Positions 1 to 7,670 are shown, counted from the first letter of the stretch. The stretch: 64,000 nt of DNA from Dictyobacter kobayashii (GCF_003967555.1 NZ_BIFS01000001.1:2976001-3040000), one strand, 5' to 3'. The notes: a model not told the origin generated them from the letters alone. Program-made: numbers and translations.

Positions 1-182
1 CAGGAGTCATGAATGGTGTAGTTGATATCGGGCGGTGTGTACGGCTCTGCAATCACCTCATTGGTCTCTGCGTTATGCTTCAGGATAAAAGAAATGCGTT
101 GCTCCCCTTCTCCCAGAAGCAGATAATATTCAGTCCAATGTTGTGTTTTTTGTTCCTGATGCCAGACTATTGACTCTGCCAT
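1..182 (-). CDS. Small hypothetical protein, partial (runs off left edge), copy of the gene at 357-725
   Basis: The start codon is at 182 and the frame is open to the window edge, giving about 60 residues beginning MAESIVWHQEQKTQHW. These closely match the first 60 residues of the product at 357-725, so the two are tandem duplicates separated by the zinc-ribbon gene at 185-367. The shared segment is rich in aromatic and charged residues and contains EPYxPPDINYTIHDS. I do not recognise a family. The ATG lies 2 bases beyond the stop of the preceding gene, which indicates one co-transcribed cluster. Confidence 0.6.
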   Translation of the reverse strand, partial: MAESIVWHQEQKTQHWTEYYLLLGEGEQRISFILKHNAETNEVIAEPYTPPDINYTIHDS

Positions 183-184
183 GA

Positions 185-367
185 TTATTTGCCCTCCTGA
201 TTGAATCGTCTCGCCACTTCCTGGTTTGCTGCAATACGTTGCTCTTTGCTCAGAGCTATAAATTTCTTTTCGCATGCTGGGCAGCGCATACGATTTTGAA
301 ATTGATACTGAAACGGTAGTTGCCTCTGACAATCAACACAGTTGATAATCACATCTTCAAAGCTCAT
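185..367 (-). CDS. Small zinc-ribbon protein
   Basis: The product is 60 residues, beginning MSFEDVIINCVDCQ. Two CxxC knuckles (CVDC near residue 10 and CPAC near residue 30) define a treble-clef or zinc-ribbon module of the type found in short bacterial DUF proteins; the C-terminus is a basic helix. I chose the ATG at 367, which overlaps the end of the upstream gene by 11 bases, over an ATG at 394 that would overlap much more. It sits between two copies of a duplicated gene inside the integrated element. The function is unknown; zinc and possibly nucleic-acid binding are inferred from the knuckles only. Confidence 0.6.
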   Translation of the reverse strand: MSFEDVIINCVDCQRQLPFQYQFQNRMRCPACEKKFIALSKEQRIAANQEVARRFNQEGK

Positions 368-725
368 TGTTTTCCCCTCGCTGTTTCTTTGCAATCAGCT
401 GCTCTACTATCTTTTGTTCTTTGACTTGCCTCTCCAGGTTGACCAGGTTCTTTTCTGCATATCCATATTGCTCTGCCATGGCGACGTCCTGGGACTCCCA
501 GCTGTCAGGATCATCGAGCACACATTCATCCTGCTCATGATCGCAGGAGTCATGAATGGTGTAGTTGATATCGGGCGGCGAGTATGGTTCTGCAATCACT
601 TCATTGGTCTCAGCATTATGTTTTAAGATAAGCGAGATACGTTGCTCGCCGTTTGCCAAAAGCAGATAATATTCAGTCCAATGTTGTGTTTTTTTCTCCT
701 GATGCCAGACAATTGACTCGGTCAT
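357..725 (-). CDS. Hypothetical acidic protein of the integrated element
   Basis: The product is 122 residues. The first 62 or so match the partial gene at 1-182. The rest is acidic (DHEQDECVLDDPDSW) and then forms a predicted charged helix that ends in KKQRGENNEL. No domain is recognised. The gene is preceded by the spaced TGTAC words at 740-880 and followed, with an 11-base overlap, by the zinc-ribbon gene. Translational coupling of the two is likely. The duplication of this gene suggests recent expansion within the element. Confidence 0.55.
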   Translation of the reverse strand: MTESIVWHQEKKTQHWTEYYLLLANGEQRISLILKHNAETNEVIAEPYSPPDINYTIHDSCDHEQDECVLDDPDSWESQDVAMAEQYGYAEKNLVNLERQVKEQKIVEQLIAKKQRGENNEL

Positions 726-739
726 GATGGTTTTTCCTT

Positions 740-880
740 TCCTAAATTTGGCTGTACTTTTGCGTACGAATGATTTTTGTCTATACCCTGTCTACATCGA
801 TGTACATACTTTGTCTGTACGCGAGACAGGTGTACATACTTGTGTCTATAGGGTATGTACAGGTGTGTACACCTCTGTAT
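740..880. repeat. Cluster of TGTAC-containing words
   Basis: Short related words recur on both strands: TGTACATAC, CTGTCTGTAC, GACAGGTGTACATAC, GGGTATGTACAG and GTGTACACC. The same words continue in the 3' part of the adjacent gene (for example around 1320-1390, where they encode VHTL and TDRIDRV). They are spaced like protein-binding sites, but part of the similarity lies in coding sequence, so a repeat-driven or codon-driven origin is also possible. Confidence 0.4.
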
Positions 881-1964
881 TTGGCTGTATTTCACTGGAA
901 ACATACTGCTCATATGCTTCTCTGATCGGTTTGATGGTCCGACTGTAATTGATGCTTTTCTCTGTCGCGATTTTTGACCAACTCATGCCACCTAGGAACG
1001 CGGCGACCACATCAGCGACTTTTTCAGATGAGACACCAGGGACCTCTAGAGGCGGGATGACGATATCGGTCAGACCGTCCGTGTCGGGCGCCTGGTCAAT
1101 AGTTCCTTCTGGTAAAAGCCGCGGCTCCTGCTCTGCATTTACCATCTGACCAGCTGGGAGACTATAGAGATTTTGGGTGATTTGCAGGACATTTTGATGC
1201 ACCTCAGTCACCGATGATCGCATTTCCTGATTATCCCTTGCAAGGGAATACACTTGTCTGGACAGGCTCTCAAATGTCCCTTTGTCTATAGTGGTGTCTA
1301 TCCTGTCTGCAAGTTTTTTCAGCTCTGTATACACCCTGTCTATCCTGTCTGTACTTTGGGCCTGCTGTGCAGACAGGGTATGTACAGTTGATGCTAGCCC
1401 TTTCACTTGTTCGACCTGGTCGAGCAATAACTGGTCATTCGCCTGGGCTGTTTGCTCTGCCTGAGCAATGACTTCCAACTCTGCTTGTCTCAAGTCATGC
1501 ATAGTGTGCATGTAGATTACAATCAAGACAATCCTTGCGAGGATGAGTACCTTATCAATGATGTCCGTCGCCTGTTTTGCTGGTGGATACAGATAGCCAA
1601 CAGTAATCAGTCCGACGGTGAGGATCATTAAGCCGATCAAACACTTGGCCAGCTTCTTTGCACTTTCGGCCGTCTTGCGAGCCTCTGTATCCTGGGTGCT
1701 TTTCAGCACATGCTTGGCGATGGTATTGAGACCAAAGCCAGCAATGTCGAGCGTGATAATTTGCGTGCCCATGACAATGTTGATGAGCAGCTGGGGAATG
1801 GTGACATTCGGGATGATCTGCAGGATGTTACACACCATGCATCCAAAGAGTATCCAGCCAGCTGCTCGACCGCCATAACTGATAAAGATATCCCAAAGGT
1901 CAGATAGCAGGCCTGATTTCTCTATAGCTGCATGTTTCCAATGGTGCTTTGTTTGTGCGCTCAT
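846..1964 (-). CDS. Membrane protein with coiled coil and C-terminal helix-turn-helix-like segment
   Basis: The product is 372 residues. Hydrophobic segments lie near residues 34-55, 62-85, 108-128 and 138-155. A heptad-like, Gln/Asp-rich coiled coil follows (about 160-290), then a Pro/acid linker and a C-terminal segment around 320-355 (VADVVAAFLGGMSWSKIATE, then SINYSRTIKPIREAYEQ) that reads as a recognition helix-turn-helix. It lies 14 bases downstream of the ATPase gene in the same direction, so the two probably work together, for example a membrane anchor that ties an ATPase or the element DNA to the cell envelope. No family is recognised, and the role is inferred from architecture and neighbours. 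Confidence 0.6.
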   Translation of the reverse strand: MSAQTKHHWKHAAIEKSGLLSDLWDIFISYGGRAAGWILFGCMVCNILQIIPNVTIPQLLINIVMGTQIITLDIAGFGLNTIAKHVLKSTQDTEARKTAESAKKLAKCLIGLMILTVGLITVGYLYPPAKQATDIIDKVLILARIVLIVIYMHTMHDLRQAELEVIAQAEQTAQANDQLLLDQVEQVKGLASTVHTLSAQQAQSTDRIDRVYTELKKLADRIDTTIDKGTFESLSRQVYSLARDNQEMRSSVTEVHQNVLQITQNLYSLPAGQMVNAEQEPRLLPEGTIDQAPDTDGLTDIVIPPLEVPGVSSEKVADVVAAFLGGMSWSKIATEKSINYSRTIKPIREAYEQYVSSEIQPNTEVYTPVHTL

Positions 1965-1978
1965 CTCTACTCCTCCCT

Positions 1979-3502
1979 TTAGAGTCCGTACTCATCACAG
2001 ATCGCTTTGAAGACATCGTAGTTTTTCTGACTGGTATTCCAGGCTTTACTGACATTCTCATACAGCCAAATTCGCAATGCGTTGCGCGTTGGAGCCTGAC
2101 CAGATTTCAGTAAAATGCCGTAGGCTTTCAGCACTTCTGCCGATTGCTCAGGCGTGAATTTGGGCGTATTCTGGTCGTTAATAGTCTCTTCACCCTCGTG
2201 AATATTCACAGGGCATTCACGGTCATTCACAGGCTCTACAGGCGTATTCACGTATTCATTCACGGCAAGACTTGACTGATATTTTGTGCTCATAAATTTA
2301 GATATGTCTTGCTGCTGTGAACGTGAATGTGAGAACTGTTTTTTCAGATGGGCGACTTTAGGTGTTACTGATACGTGTCGGGCCAGCTGCTTATCAAAAT
2401 GAACAATGATAGGATCGTGTGTAAAGCCCATGACAACCCCTGTCCCTTGCTGCAGGCGCTTAATCACTTCTTTATCGACCAGGCCACCCGTTTCAACTTC
2501 ACAGGCATTCAGATCATTCTTTTCAGCATGTGCCAAAATCACTTTGGTCTGAAGATTGGCGATGCTCCACTTTGCGATATTCGGGAGCCGCTGCGTCGCC
2601 AGAAGCAACGTATAGCCAAAGGATCGGCCGGTATTGGCCATACGGCTATACGCTTTGGTCATTGATCCAAAGCTTTCATCTGGCCTCTGCATGACCAGTG
2701 CTGATAATGGTTTACGTTCAGGCAGGAAGTTATGGGCCTCATCTGTAATCACCAGACATGGCCAGGGATCGCCACCCTGACGTTTGATGTCTTTTGACCA
2801 GTCCATCAGAGCATGCAGTAAATTCGCGATAACGGCCGCCACTTCATCGTTGTCCCCGTTGTAGCTGGGAACATCAAGAATAACCTGGAATGGTCCTTCC
2901 ATAAGGATCTGTGCAAGTTCTGCTGTGTTCTCACTGGTGAGCGGAAAGAAGCCCCCTGAAAACTGATCTGATGCATCAGGATGCCCTGCTACAATGCCAT
3001 TGGGGACAACATCGGTCAGTGTGTAGAACTCCCCTTTAAAATCGATGATTAAGAAGGGCATGCCGATCTGGCCAGCACTACGGGCGACCAGGCCGATAAT
3101 GTTACTTTTGCCAGTCCCTTGACTGCCGGCGAGCAGCATACCTTTGCCTAAGAGATCATCCATGCAAGGGTCAAAGCGCTCTTGCGTCTCGACAATGCTG
3201 CCCAGCTGCAAGACATCGCTGTCAATTGCTGCCGCATAAGGATCAGTTGGCAGTGCTGGGAGACGTTCTGACTTTGGTTCTGTAATGTAGTCAGAGCCCT
3301 CCTCATCAGAGAAGGACTCACCGCGCAACTTGCTCAAAACTGCACTCATATCAAGATTTTTTGGGCCGTATTTCCACAGGAGAAATGCCGCGGTCCCTCC
3401 AAGAATGAGCCCTGGCTGGGAGTGAGTGAATAACTCAACCCCAGCACCTGCCAGAAGTGGACCACCCAAGTATTGCCATTTTGGAAGCGCTTTTGTTGTC
3501 AT
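1979..3502 (-). CDS. HerA/FtsK/TraG-like DNA-translocating ATPase
   Basis: The product is 507 residues from the ATG at 3502, which is preceded by an AAGGAAT ribosome site and lies 4 bases after the stop of the gene at 3507-4043. The N-terminus carries a short membrane segment (about 14-45). Walker A is GSQGTGKS at about residue 126-133, Walker B is CLVITDEAHN, and an LLATQRLPN sensor segment follows, as in HerA/VirD4/TraG-type ATPases. The C-terminal 60 residues resemble a winged-helix or DNA-binding tail (QAPTRNALRIWLYENVSKAW). Related enzymes pump DNA during conjugation or partition. Membrane attachment and the neighbouring membrane proteins support a transfer role here. Confidence 0.8.
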   Translation of the reverse strand: MTTKALPKWQYLGGPLLAGAGVELFTHSQPGLILGGTAAFLLWKYGPKNLDMSAVLSKLRGESFSDEEGSDYITEPKSERLPALPTDPYAAAIDSDVLQLGSIVETQERFDPCMDDLLGKGMLLAGSQGTGKSNIIGLVARSAGQIGMPFLIIDFKGEFYTLTDVVPNGIVAGHPDASDQFSGGFFPLTSENTAELAQILMEGPFQVILDVPSYNGDNDEVAAVIANLLHALMDWSKDIKRQGGDPWPCLVITDEAHNFLPERKPLSALVMQRPDESFGSMTKAYSRMANTGRSFGYTLLLATQRLPNIAKWSIANLQTKVILAHAEKNDLNACEVETGGLVDKEVIKRLQQGTGVVMGFTHDPIIVHFDKQLARHVSVTPKVAHLKKQFSHSRSQQQDISKFMSTKYQSSLAVNEYVNTPVEPVNDRECPVNIHEGEETINDQNTPKFTPEQSAEVLKAYGILLKSGQAPTRNALRIWLYENVSKAWNTSQKNYDVFKAICDEYGL

Positions 3503-3506
3503 CGTT

Positions 3507-4043
3507 TTATTCCTTTCCAAAACCAGCTTTGATAAAGTGCAGCCCAGCGATGCCAAGAGTGGCAGAGCCAAGCGCGATAACGGACGATATGGCGACCTGC
3601 CACCAAAAATTATTGATGACCAGGCCAACATAGTTGTAATCAGTCACACAGTTATAAAAGGTGATCAGCACCGCGCCACCTGTGCAGGCTTTTGCCAGAA
3701 GCTCATTATGGCGCGCAATCGATTTGTGAAAATGCTTGTATCCGACAATGCAGGCAAAGTAAATGATCTGTGATCCCCAGCCCCATATGACTACGACAAT
3801 TTGAGCAGGGGTTAAATGACCTTCAACCAGGTCAACCAGCTGCCAGAAAGTAGCGACGTCGGGACGTAAGAGCGACATAGCCCCACCATTGGTGATAGCG
3901 GCCTCGCTGGTCTGAACTTCTAAGAGGGTGCATATAATGCAGAAGAGGACCATGAGTACTCCGACACCGACAAGCCACTCATTGGCGCCCCTGATGGAGT
4001 CTCTAACTGAAGATAATCTGTTTTCGGTTCGTGTATCTGACAT
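3507..4043 (-). CDS. Small polytopic membrane protein of the integrated element
   Basis: The product is 178 residues with about four hydrophobic segments (near 22-42, 82-103, 120-138 and 148-172) and a short cytoplasmic N-terminus. The stop is 4 bases from the ATPase start, so the two are almost certainly co-translated. The assigned ATG at 4043 lies directly after a terminator-like hairpin with a T-run (4044-4093) and has no good ribosome site, which is unusual. No family is recognised; a partner or anchor for the ATPase is the simplest inference. Confidence 0.6.
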   Translation of the reverse strand: MSDTRTENRLSSVRDSIRGANEWLVGVGVLMVLFCIICTLLEVQTSEAAITNGGAMSLLRPDVATFWQLVDLVEGHLTPAQIVVVIWGWGSQIIYFACIVGYKHFHKSIARHNELLAKACTGGAVLITFYNCVTDYNYVGLVINNFWWQVAISSVIALGSATLGIAGLHFIKAGFGKE

Positions 4044-4093
4044 GAAAAAAAGCCTAGCCTTTCGTGTTGTAGAACATCGGTTTTACTAGGCTT
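4044..4093 (-). terminator. Terminator-like hairpin abutting a start codon
   Basis: On the minus strand AAGCCTAG (4093-4086) pairs with CTAGGCTT (4057-4050) and runs straight into a T-tract that ends one base before the ATG at 4043. It could end the endonuclease VII transcript or act as an attenuator for the membrane protein-ATPase operon. Confidence 0.5.
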
Positions 4094-4216
4094 GTGAGCA
4101 TATCGGTAGCGCACATCACACAATATGTGTTACACTACAAAACAGCTCCACAAGCGCTTTGGTCACTCGTTGGAGTTAGCTTGTCAGTAGATCTTTGACC
4201 TCTACTGACAAGCGAT

Positions 4217-4828
4217 TTAATACATTCGGGACTCTAGATAATCAATAGCTCTTTGAAGCATTTCACTATCATCTCCAAACATGCCTAATCCTACATTGCA
4301 TTTTGTACAAAGTAGCCCTCTAAAGTTTCCTGTTTTATGGCAGTGATCAATGGATAATCGTTTGTCTGCTTTGCGATAGTTATCAAGACTCGTTTCTAAT
4401 TTGCCACAGATAGCACACTTCCCTTGTTGTTTTTCAAGTTGCTCCAAATAGTCTTTTTCCGTGATTGAAGCAAGCTTTAAAGTCATCGTGAAAGCTTTAG
4501 TTTTCTTTGGTCTTTTTTTGAAGGTATGTTTGTGAGACTTTCTTGCTATCTTTAAACAAGTTTTGCATCTGGTATTGTATCCATCTTTACGTGTTGGATT
4601 TTTGTCAAATGCAGAATATGACTTCTCAATATGACAGTCTACACATTTTTTTGTTGCTGTAGCATCTATTTCGATTGGGGTATATTTCCTACGAGGATGA
4701 AGCATTCGCTTCAATTTAAGGCAATGCTTACAAACAGATTCAAGACCATCTTTCCTGCTGGATTTCTTTCCAAACTCTTCAAGAGGTTTAACTACTTTGC
4801 ATTCATAACACAGCTTCTCTGCCTGCAT
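4217..4828 (-). CDS. Endonuclease VII-type HNH nuclease with two N-terminal zinc fingers
   Basis: The product is 203 residues. Two similar zinc modules come first: CYEC...CKHC (about 7-38) and CVDC...CKTC (about 62-93), a clear internal duplication. The C-terminal half (about 120-203) matches the phage recombination endonuclease VII family: CAIC, then LSIDHCHKTGNFRGLLCTKC with the catalytic His/Asp region, then the NxGLGMFGDD and LxxAIDYL tail. Such enzymes cut branched DNA or act as homing-type nucleases. An AAGGAAGG ribosome site precedes the ATG. The base composition is more AT-rich than the surrounding chromosome, as expected for mobile DNA. Confidence 0.85.
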   Translation of the reverse strand: MQAEKLCYECKVVKPLEEFGKKSSRKDGLESVCKHCLKLKRMLHPRRKYTPIEIDATATKKCVDCHIEKSYSAFDKNPTRKDGYNTRCKTCLKIARKSHKHTFKKRPKKTKAFTMTLKLASITEKDYLEQLEKQQGKCAICGKLETSLDNYRKADKRLSIDHCHKTGNFRGLLCTKCNVGLGMFGDDSEMLQRAIDYLESRMY

Positions 4829-4848
4829 TGTGTACCTTCCTTAGTCGC

Positions 4849-4922
4849 CCCTTAATGATATAATTGGGGCGGTTATCTGGGCGATCAGTGCTAGGACCGG
4901 AAAATCTCAAGCCACTGATCGC
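4849..4922 (-). promoter_or_regulatory. Two inverted repeats between repressor and nuclease genes
   Basis: GCGATCAGTG (4884-4893) pairs with CACTGATCGC (4913-4922), just after the stop of the Cro/C1 gene, and CGCCCC pairs with GGGGCG at about 4850-4874, just before the nuclease start. Neither has a T-tract on the minus strand. They may be operator sites or RNA structures that uncouple the two genes. Confidence 0.45.
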
Positions 4923-4926
4923 CGGG

Positions 4927-5142
4927 CTATGCCGCATTTTCTATGTCATTCTCTGCAAACAATTCCCCAGTTTTAACACCCAATGCGTTGGCAATCTTTT
5001 GCAAAGCATCAAGCTTAACCTCTGTTGTGTTGTTATTCCAGTAGCGTGTGAGAAGTGGGAGAGTAACACCGCTTTTGAGTTGTAGCTGTGACTTGTTCAG
5101 TCCTTGCGCCTCTGCCAGTTCTTTAATACGCAATCTAACCAT
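4927..5142 (-). CDS. Cro/C1-type (XRE) transcriptional repressor
   Basis: The product is 71 residues and almost entirely one HTH_XRE domain: RIKELAEAQGLNKSQLQLKS (helices 1-2), GVTLPLLTRYWNN (recognition helix) and KLDALQKIANALGVKTGELF (helices 4-5). This is the usual size of a single-domain Cro-like repressor. The start is an ATG at 5142 with GGAGCC upstream. The region upstream carries a strong dyad (5257-5282) and a weaker one (5186-5203), which are natural operators. It likely controls the divergent plus-strand genes and its own expression within the integrated element. Confidence 0.85.
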   Translation of the reverse strand: MVRLRIKELAEAQGLNKSQLQLKSGVTLPLLTRYWNNNTTEVKLDALQKIANALGVKTGELFAENDIENAA

Positions 5143-5185
5143 GATTGGCTCCTTCGTAAAGAATAATTGCTACAAGGATAATAAC

Positions 5186-5282
5186 ACAACGACGTATTGT
5201 TGTCAATGTAACCATATCTACATATTGACAAGGATGTAAATATAGTGCATAATCCGAACAACGACGTATCTATGTCGTTGTT
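5186..5282. promoter_or_regulatory. Divergent operator region with dyads for the Cro/C1 repressor
   Basis: AACAACGACGTA-TC-TATGTCGTTGTT (5257-5282) is a 26-bp dyad with one mismatched pair. A second site, ACAACGACGTATTGTTGT (5186-5203), shares the ACAACGACGTA half-site. Both lie between the divergent repressor (start 5142) and the plus-strand reading frames that begin at 5289 or 5429. Confidence 0.7.
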
Positions 5283-5288
5283 ATTAAA

Positions 5289-5402
5289 ATGGCAAGAAGA
5301 AAACCGCCCAAGCCCTGGAAAGCTAATCTGAGCGGTTTCTGTACCATGCCATGTCAACGCTATTGCCATTACATGATTGATGCCTATTATACACCGGTTT
5401 AA
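5289..5402 (+). CDS. Possible tiny ORF after the operator
   Basis: An ATG at 5289 opens 37 codons (MARRKPPKPWKANLSG..., ending YYTPV) immediately downstream of the dyad operator. It is basic at its start and has three Cys/His-type residues in the middle (FCTMPCQRYCHY). There is no convincing ribosome site. It may be a leader peptide or chance. Confidence 0.2.
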   Translation: MARRKPPKPWKANLSGFCTMPCQRYCHYMIDAYYTPV

Positions 5403-5428
5403 TAGGCAGAAGGAAAGGTTTTTTCGCC

Positions 5429-6036
5429 ATGATGCATGCAACTCTGACACAAATTCCATCTGTTGTAAGTAATCCCTCTTTACTCATCAAGAATTTAGCA
5501 CCAATTTAAAATACACTCGCTCAGATGGAATCGAAGTCGAGATTTTTATTCTTTATGCAACTCTCTTTGAAGATGAAAATTGCATGGTCCCAGGAGACCT
5601 AACAATCTACATGAATCACACAAATGGCGACTTTTATGCTGGATTTAGTATTCCGTTTGAGGATACTCACTTACTTTGGCAACACCTTAACAGCACTCAC
5701 GTTGCTTCTGTACTTGATGTACAACCTCAAATCATCCCAGACCGTTTTATTGCTGATATAGCAGGCATACATACGGTGAACAACAATATAGAGTCAACTT
5801 TAACTTACAAATGTCTAGTCAATACAGGTTATGGAGACCTTATTGATTTTTGCCTGCTCTACAAGGATGCTCGATGTAATATACCAGCATTCTTTGAGCT
5901 CAACGCCTTTGATGCATTTGGCACCACCTATCAGGATCAACATGTAAAATTATCCATCGAGGAAACACGTCTCCTGTATGGCTTTTTAAATCATCCAGAA
6001 GTGCAGGCACTTTATAGTCAAGTAAATCGCTCTTAA
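5429..6036 (+). CDS. Hypothetical protein of the integrated element, frame interrupted once
   Basis: The ATG at 5429 follows a good AAGGAAAGG ribosome site and opens a frame (MMHATLTQIPSVVSNPSLLI) that stops after 26 residues. The adjacent frame is open from about 5473 to 6036 and gives a coherent protein (STNLKYTRSDGIEVEIFILY...). One missing base near 5488-5494 would join them into about 202 residues. The product looks like an all-beta, intracellular protein and has no recognised domain. Transcription divergent from the Cro/C1 repressor suggests it is under that control. Without the repair the track start would be the ATG at 5584. Confidence 0.5.
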
Positions 6037-6140
6037 GAGCAAGCCCACAAGCGGGATAGTCGCTTTGTGTGGTTAGTAGTTGAGTACGTGTTGCGAGCAC
6101 TGCTCAACTACGCTCAGATACCCTTGCAAGGGTATGGTCT

Positions 6141-7079
6141 CTACTTGAGATTATCTAAGACTGATTTGCCTGTTTTCCTCGCTTCCATTGATTTGATTGC
6201 ACGCAAGTACACTTCTGTTACCTGCACACTTTCATGTCCCAACAAACGCGATAACACATAGATATCGCCGCCCTGCAGAAGAAAATTAATCGCCATGGTA
6301 TGCCGGAATGTGTGAGCCGACACACGAACACCTTTGATCTTTGCATGGCGGCCGAGACGCCGTAACATCTGGTCCAGGCCAGTGACCGTCATTTTGCTTT
6401 GCTTATTGCCTAAAAACACATGATTTTCATTGTGGATCGATGGTCGAAACCGCTTAATATACTCATTCAAGCTCTTTCGTGATTTGAGTCCTAGTGGCAC
6501 CTCCCGTTCCTTCCGCCCTTTCCCCATAACTTTGATATATCCTTCTTTTGCTGTGATATGAACATGTTCTAGCTGCAGGTTGCAGAGCTCACTTGCTCGA
6601 ATGCCTGTATCGACCAGGACATCCATAATGGCTTTATTGCGAGCAACAAACACCGGAAAGACATTTTGCCCATTGGCCACATGCATCGCTTGCAGCTGCT
6701 GGATGCTAAAAGGCTCGATAACTTTCGTGTCGACCTTTGGCATAACCAGATTTTGCGCCACCTCCAATGGCAGATATCGCTGGCCAGGCTTGGCACACCA
6801 GAATAAGAATGTTCTGATACAGCGCATATGCCCATGCAGCGTATAAGTCGAAAGCGGCTTACCAGTGCGCACCGAAGGCTTTCGTAATTCCTGCAGGTAG
6901 CCTGCAACGTGAGCAGGCTTCAAATCAGGAACATGTAACCGTTTCTCCGCACACCACTTAGCAAACCGCTTCAATCGCCTGACATACCAGACCTGGGTCT
7001 CTTCTGAAAGCTCAGATATAACAAATTCATACTCCGAGAGAGCATCTAACACGGTGATTGTTGACCTTTTCCGTGCCAT
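6141..7079 (-). CDS. Tyrosine recombinase / integrase (XerC/D-like)
   Basis: The product is 312 residues from the ATG at 7079, the first start with a usable ribosome site (AGCAGGTG). The N-terminal SAM-like core-binding domain (about 15-105) is followed by the catalytic domain: the first Arg in VDTGIRASELC, HTFRHT with the H-x-x-R pair, GHESVQ and the nucleophile Tyr in TEVYLRA near the C-terminus. All expected catalytic residues are present, so it should be active. It is transcribed away from the tRNA remnant at 7164-7212, which lies 85 bases from its start, the normal arrangement for an integrase and its attachment site. Confidence 0.9.
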   Translation of the reverse strand: MARKRSTITVLDALSEYEFVISELSEETQVWYVRRLKRFAKWCAEKRLHVPDLKPAHVAGYLQELRKPSVRTGKPLSTYTLHGHMRCIRTFLFWCAKPGQRYLPLEVAQNLVMPKVDTKVIEPFSIQQLQAMHVANGQNVFPVFVARNKAIMDVLVDTGIRASELCNLQLEHVHITAKEGYIKVMGKGRKEREVPLGLKSRKSLNEYIKRFRPSIHNENHVFLGNKQSKMTVTGLDQMLRRLGRHAKIKGVRVSAHTFRHTMAINFLLQGGDIYVLSRLLGHESVQVTEVYLRAIKSMEARKTGKSVLDNLK

Positions 7080-7163
7080 AAAAAAAACACCTGCTTTCAA
7101 CTTTTCTCTAATGTCGTTGAATACAGGTGTAAAGCCAGTCGATAGCGATTATGATGTCAGACT

Positions 7164-7212
7164 AGGACTCATAAGCCCTGTGTCACAGGTTCGATTCCTG
7201 TCGCCGCTACCA
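7164..7212 (+). repeat. 3' remnant of a tRNA gene with CAT anticodon; probable att site
   Basis: The sequence contains an anticodon loop CTCATAA (7168-7174), a complete T-arm ACAGG-TTCGATT-CCTGT (7185-7201), an acceptor 3' strand CGCCGCT, discriminator A and encoded CCA (7210-7212). The matching 5' half is missing: there is no AGCGGCG acceptor strand or D-arm upstream, and the 5' side of the anticodon stem does not pair. This is what an integrated element leaves at its distal boundary in a tRNA gene, here probably an elongator Met-type tRNA. Confidence 0.75.
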
Positions 7213-7214
7213 TT

Positions 7215-7250
7215 GCCCCCGATCTGCAATTCAAGCAGTCGGGGCTTTTT
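7215..7250 (+). terminator. Rho-independent terminator after the tRNA remnant
   Basis: CCCCGA...CTGC-AATTCAA-GCAG-TCGGGG followed by CTTTTT. It is the original terminator of the tRNA gene and marks the return to chromosomal sequence. Confidence 0.8.
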
Positions 7251-7327
7251 CGTCTCTCCCTGCGCCTTGAGATGCTTTATCAGCATATCTTCTTTATCTA
7301 GCATGTGGCGACCTCTTAGCCAGACTT

Positions 7328-7670
7328 TTAAATATCATTATTTTGATCACGTAACCAGTTTTGATATGTCTCCCAGACACTAGCGGCGATCTTATTATAA
7401 CTGGTTTTAGGATTGGCAAGAGATAAACCAAAACAGCGCACAATTTCCTCATAGATAATGGTACTTAGCATATCTACCGACCTGGTTTCTTTCATCCTTA
7501 GTAAAACTGCATCAACCTCAATGTCATATTCATTATCAGGTGCACGCATAGAAACTAAGCCTAATGGATCATAGGAAGCCAGTATTTTAACGAAAAAGCT
7601 ATAGAATTCTCCATATTGTGGCGTACTATTTTTATCTGCTCTCGCCTTGTTTCTGGTGAGGATTTTTCAT
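7328..7670 (-). CDS. Small hypothetical protein, 5' end uncertain or frameshifted
   Basis: From the ATG at 7549 the frame encodes 73 residues (MRAPDNEYDIEVDAVLLRMK..., ending WLRDQNNDI). The same frame stays open upstream to about 7665 and encodes plausible protein (PQYGEFYSFFVKILASYDPL), but has no ATG or GTG start. An ATG at 7670 opens MKNPHQKQGESR in another frame, so a small indel near 7640 may have split a gene of about 110 residues. The region resembles helical DUF proteins with an EVDA...IIYEEIVRxFG core; I cannot name the family. Confidence 0.5.

Larger units (their letters stand above)
1..7212. mobile_element. Right end of an integrated element bounded by a tRNA 3' remnant
   Basis: A tyrosine recombinase gene lies next to a 3' tRNA fragment at 7164-7212, and everything to its left is accessory: a HerA/FtsK-like ATPase with two small membrane partners, an endonuclease VII-type nuclease, a Cro/C1 repressor and tandem small zinc-ribbon genes. 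Ordinary chromosomal genes begin to the right. Integration into tRNA 3' ends leaves an intact tRNA at one boundary and a 3' remnant at the other, so the intact tRNA and the left end should lie outside the window. The ATPase suggests a conjugative or plasmid-like element rather than a phage; no relaxase, capsid or replication gene is visible here. Confidence 0.7.

Noticed and set aside
7140..7212. Complete functional tRNA gene
   Set aside because: The 5' acceptor strand and D-arm are missing and the anticodon stem does not pair.
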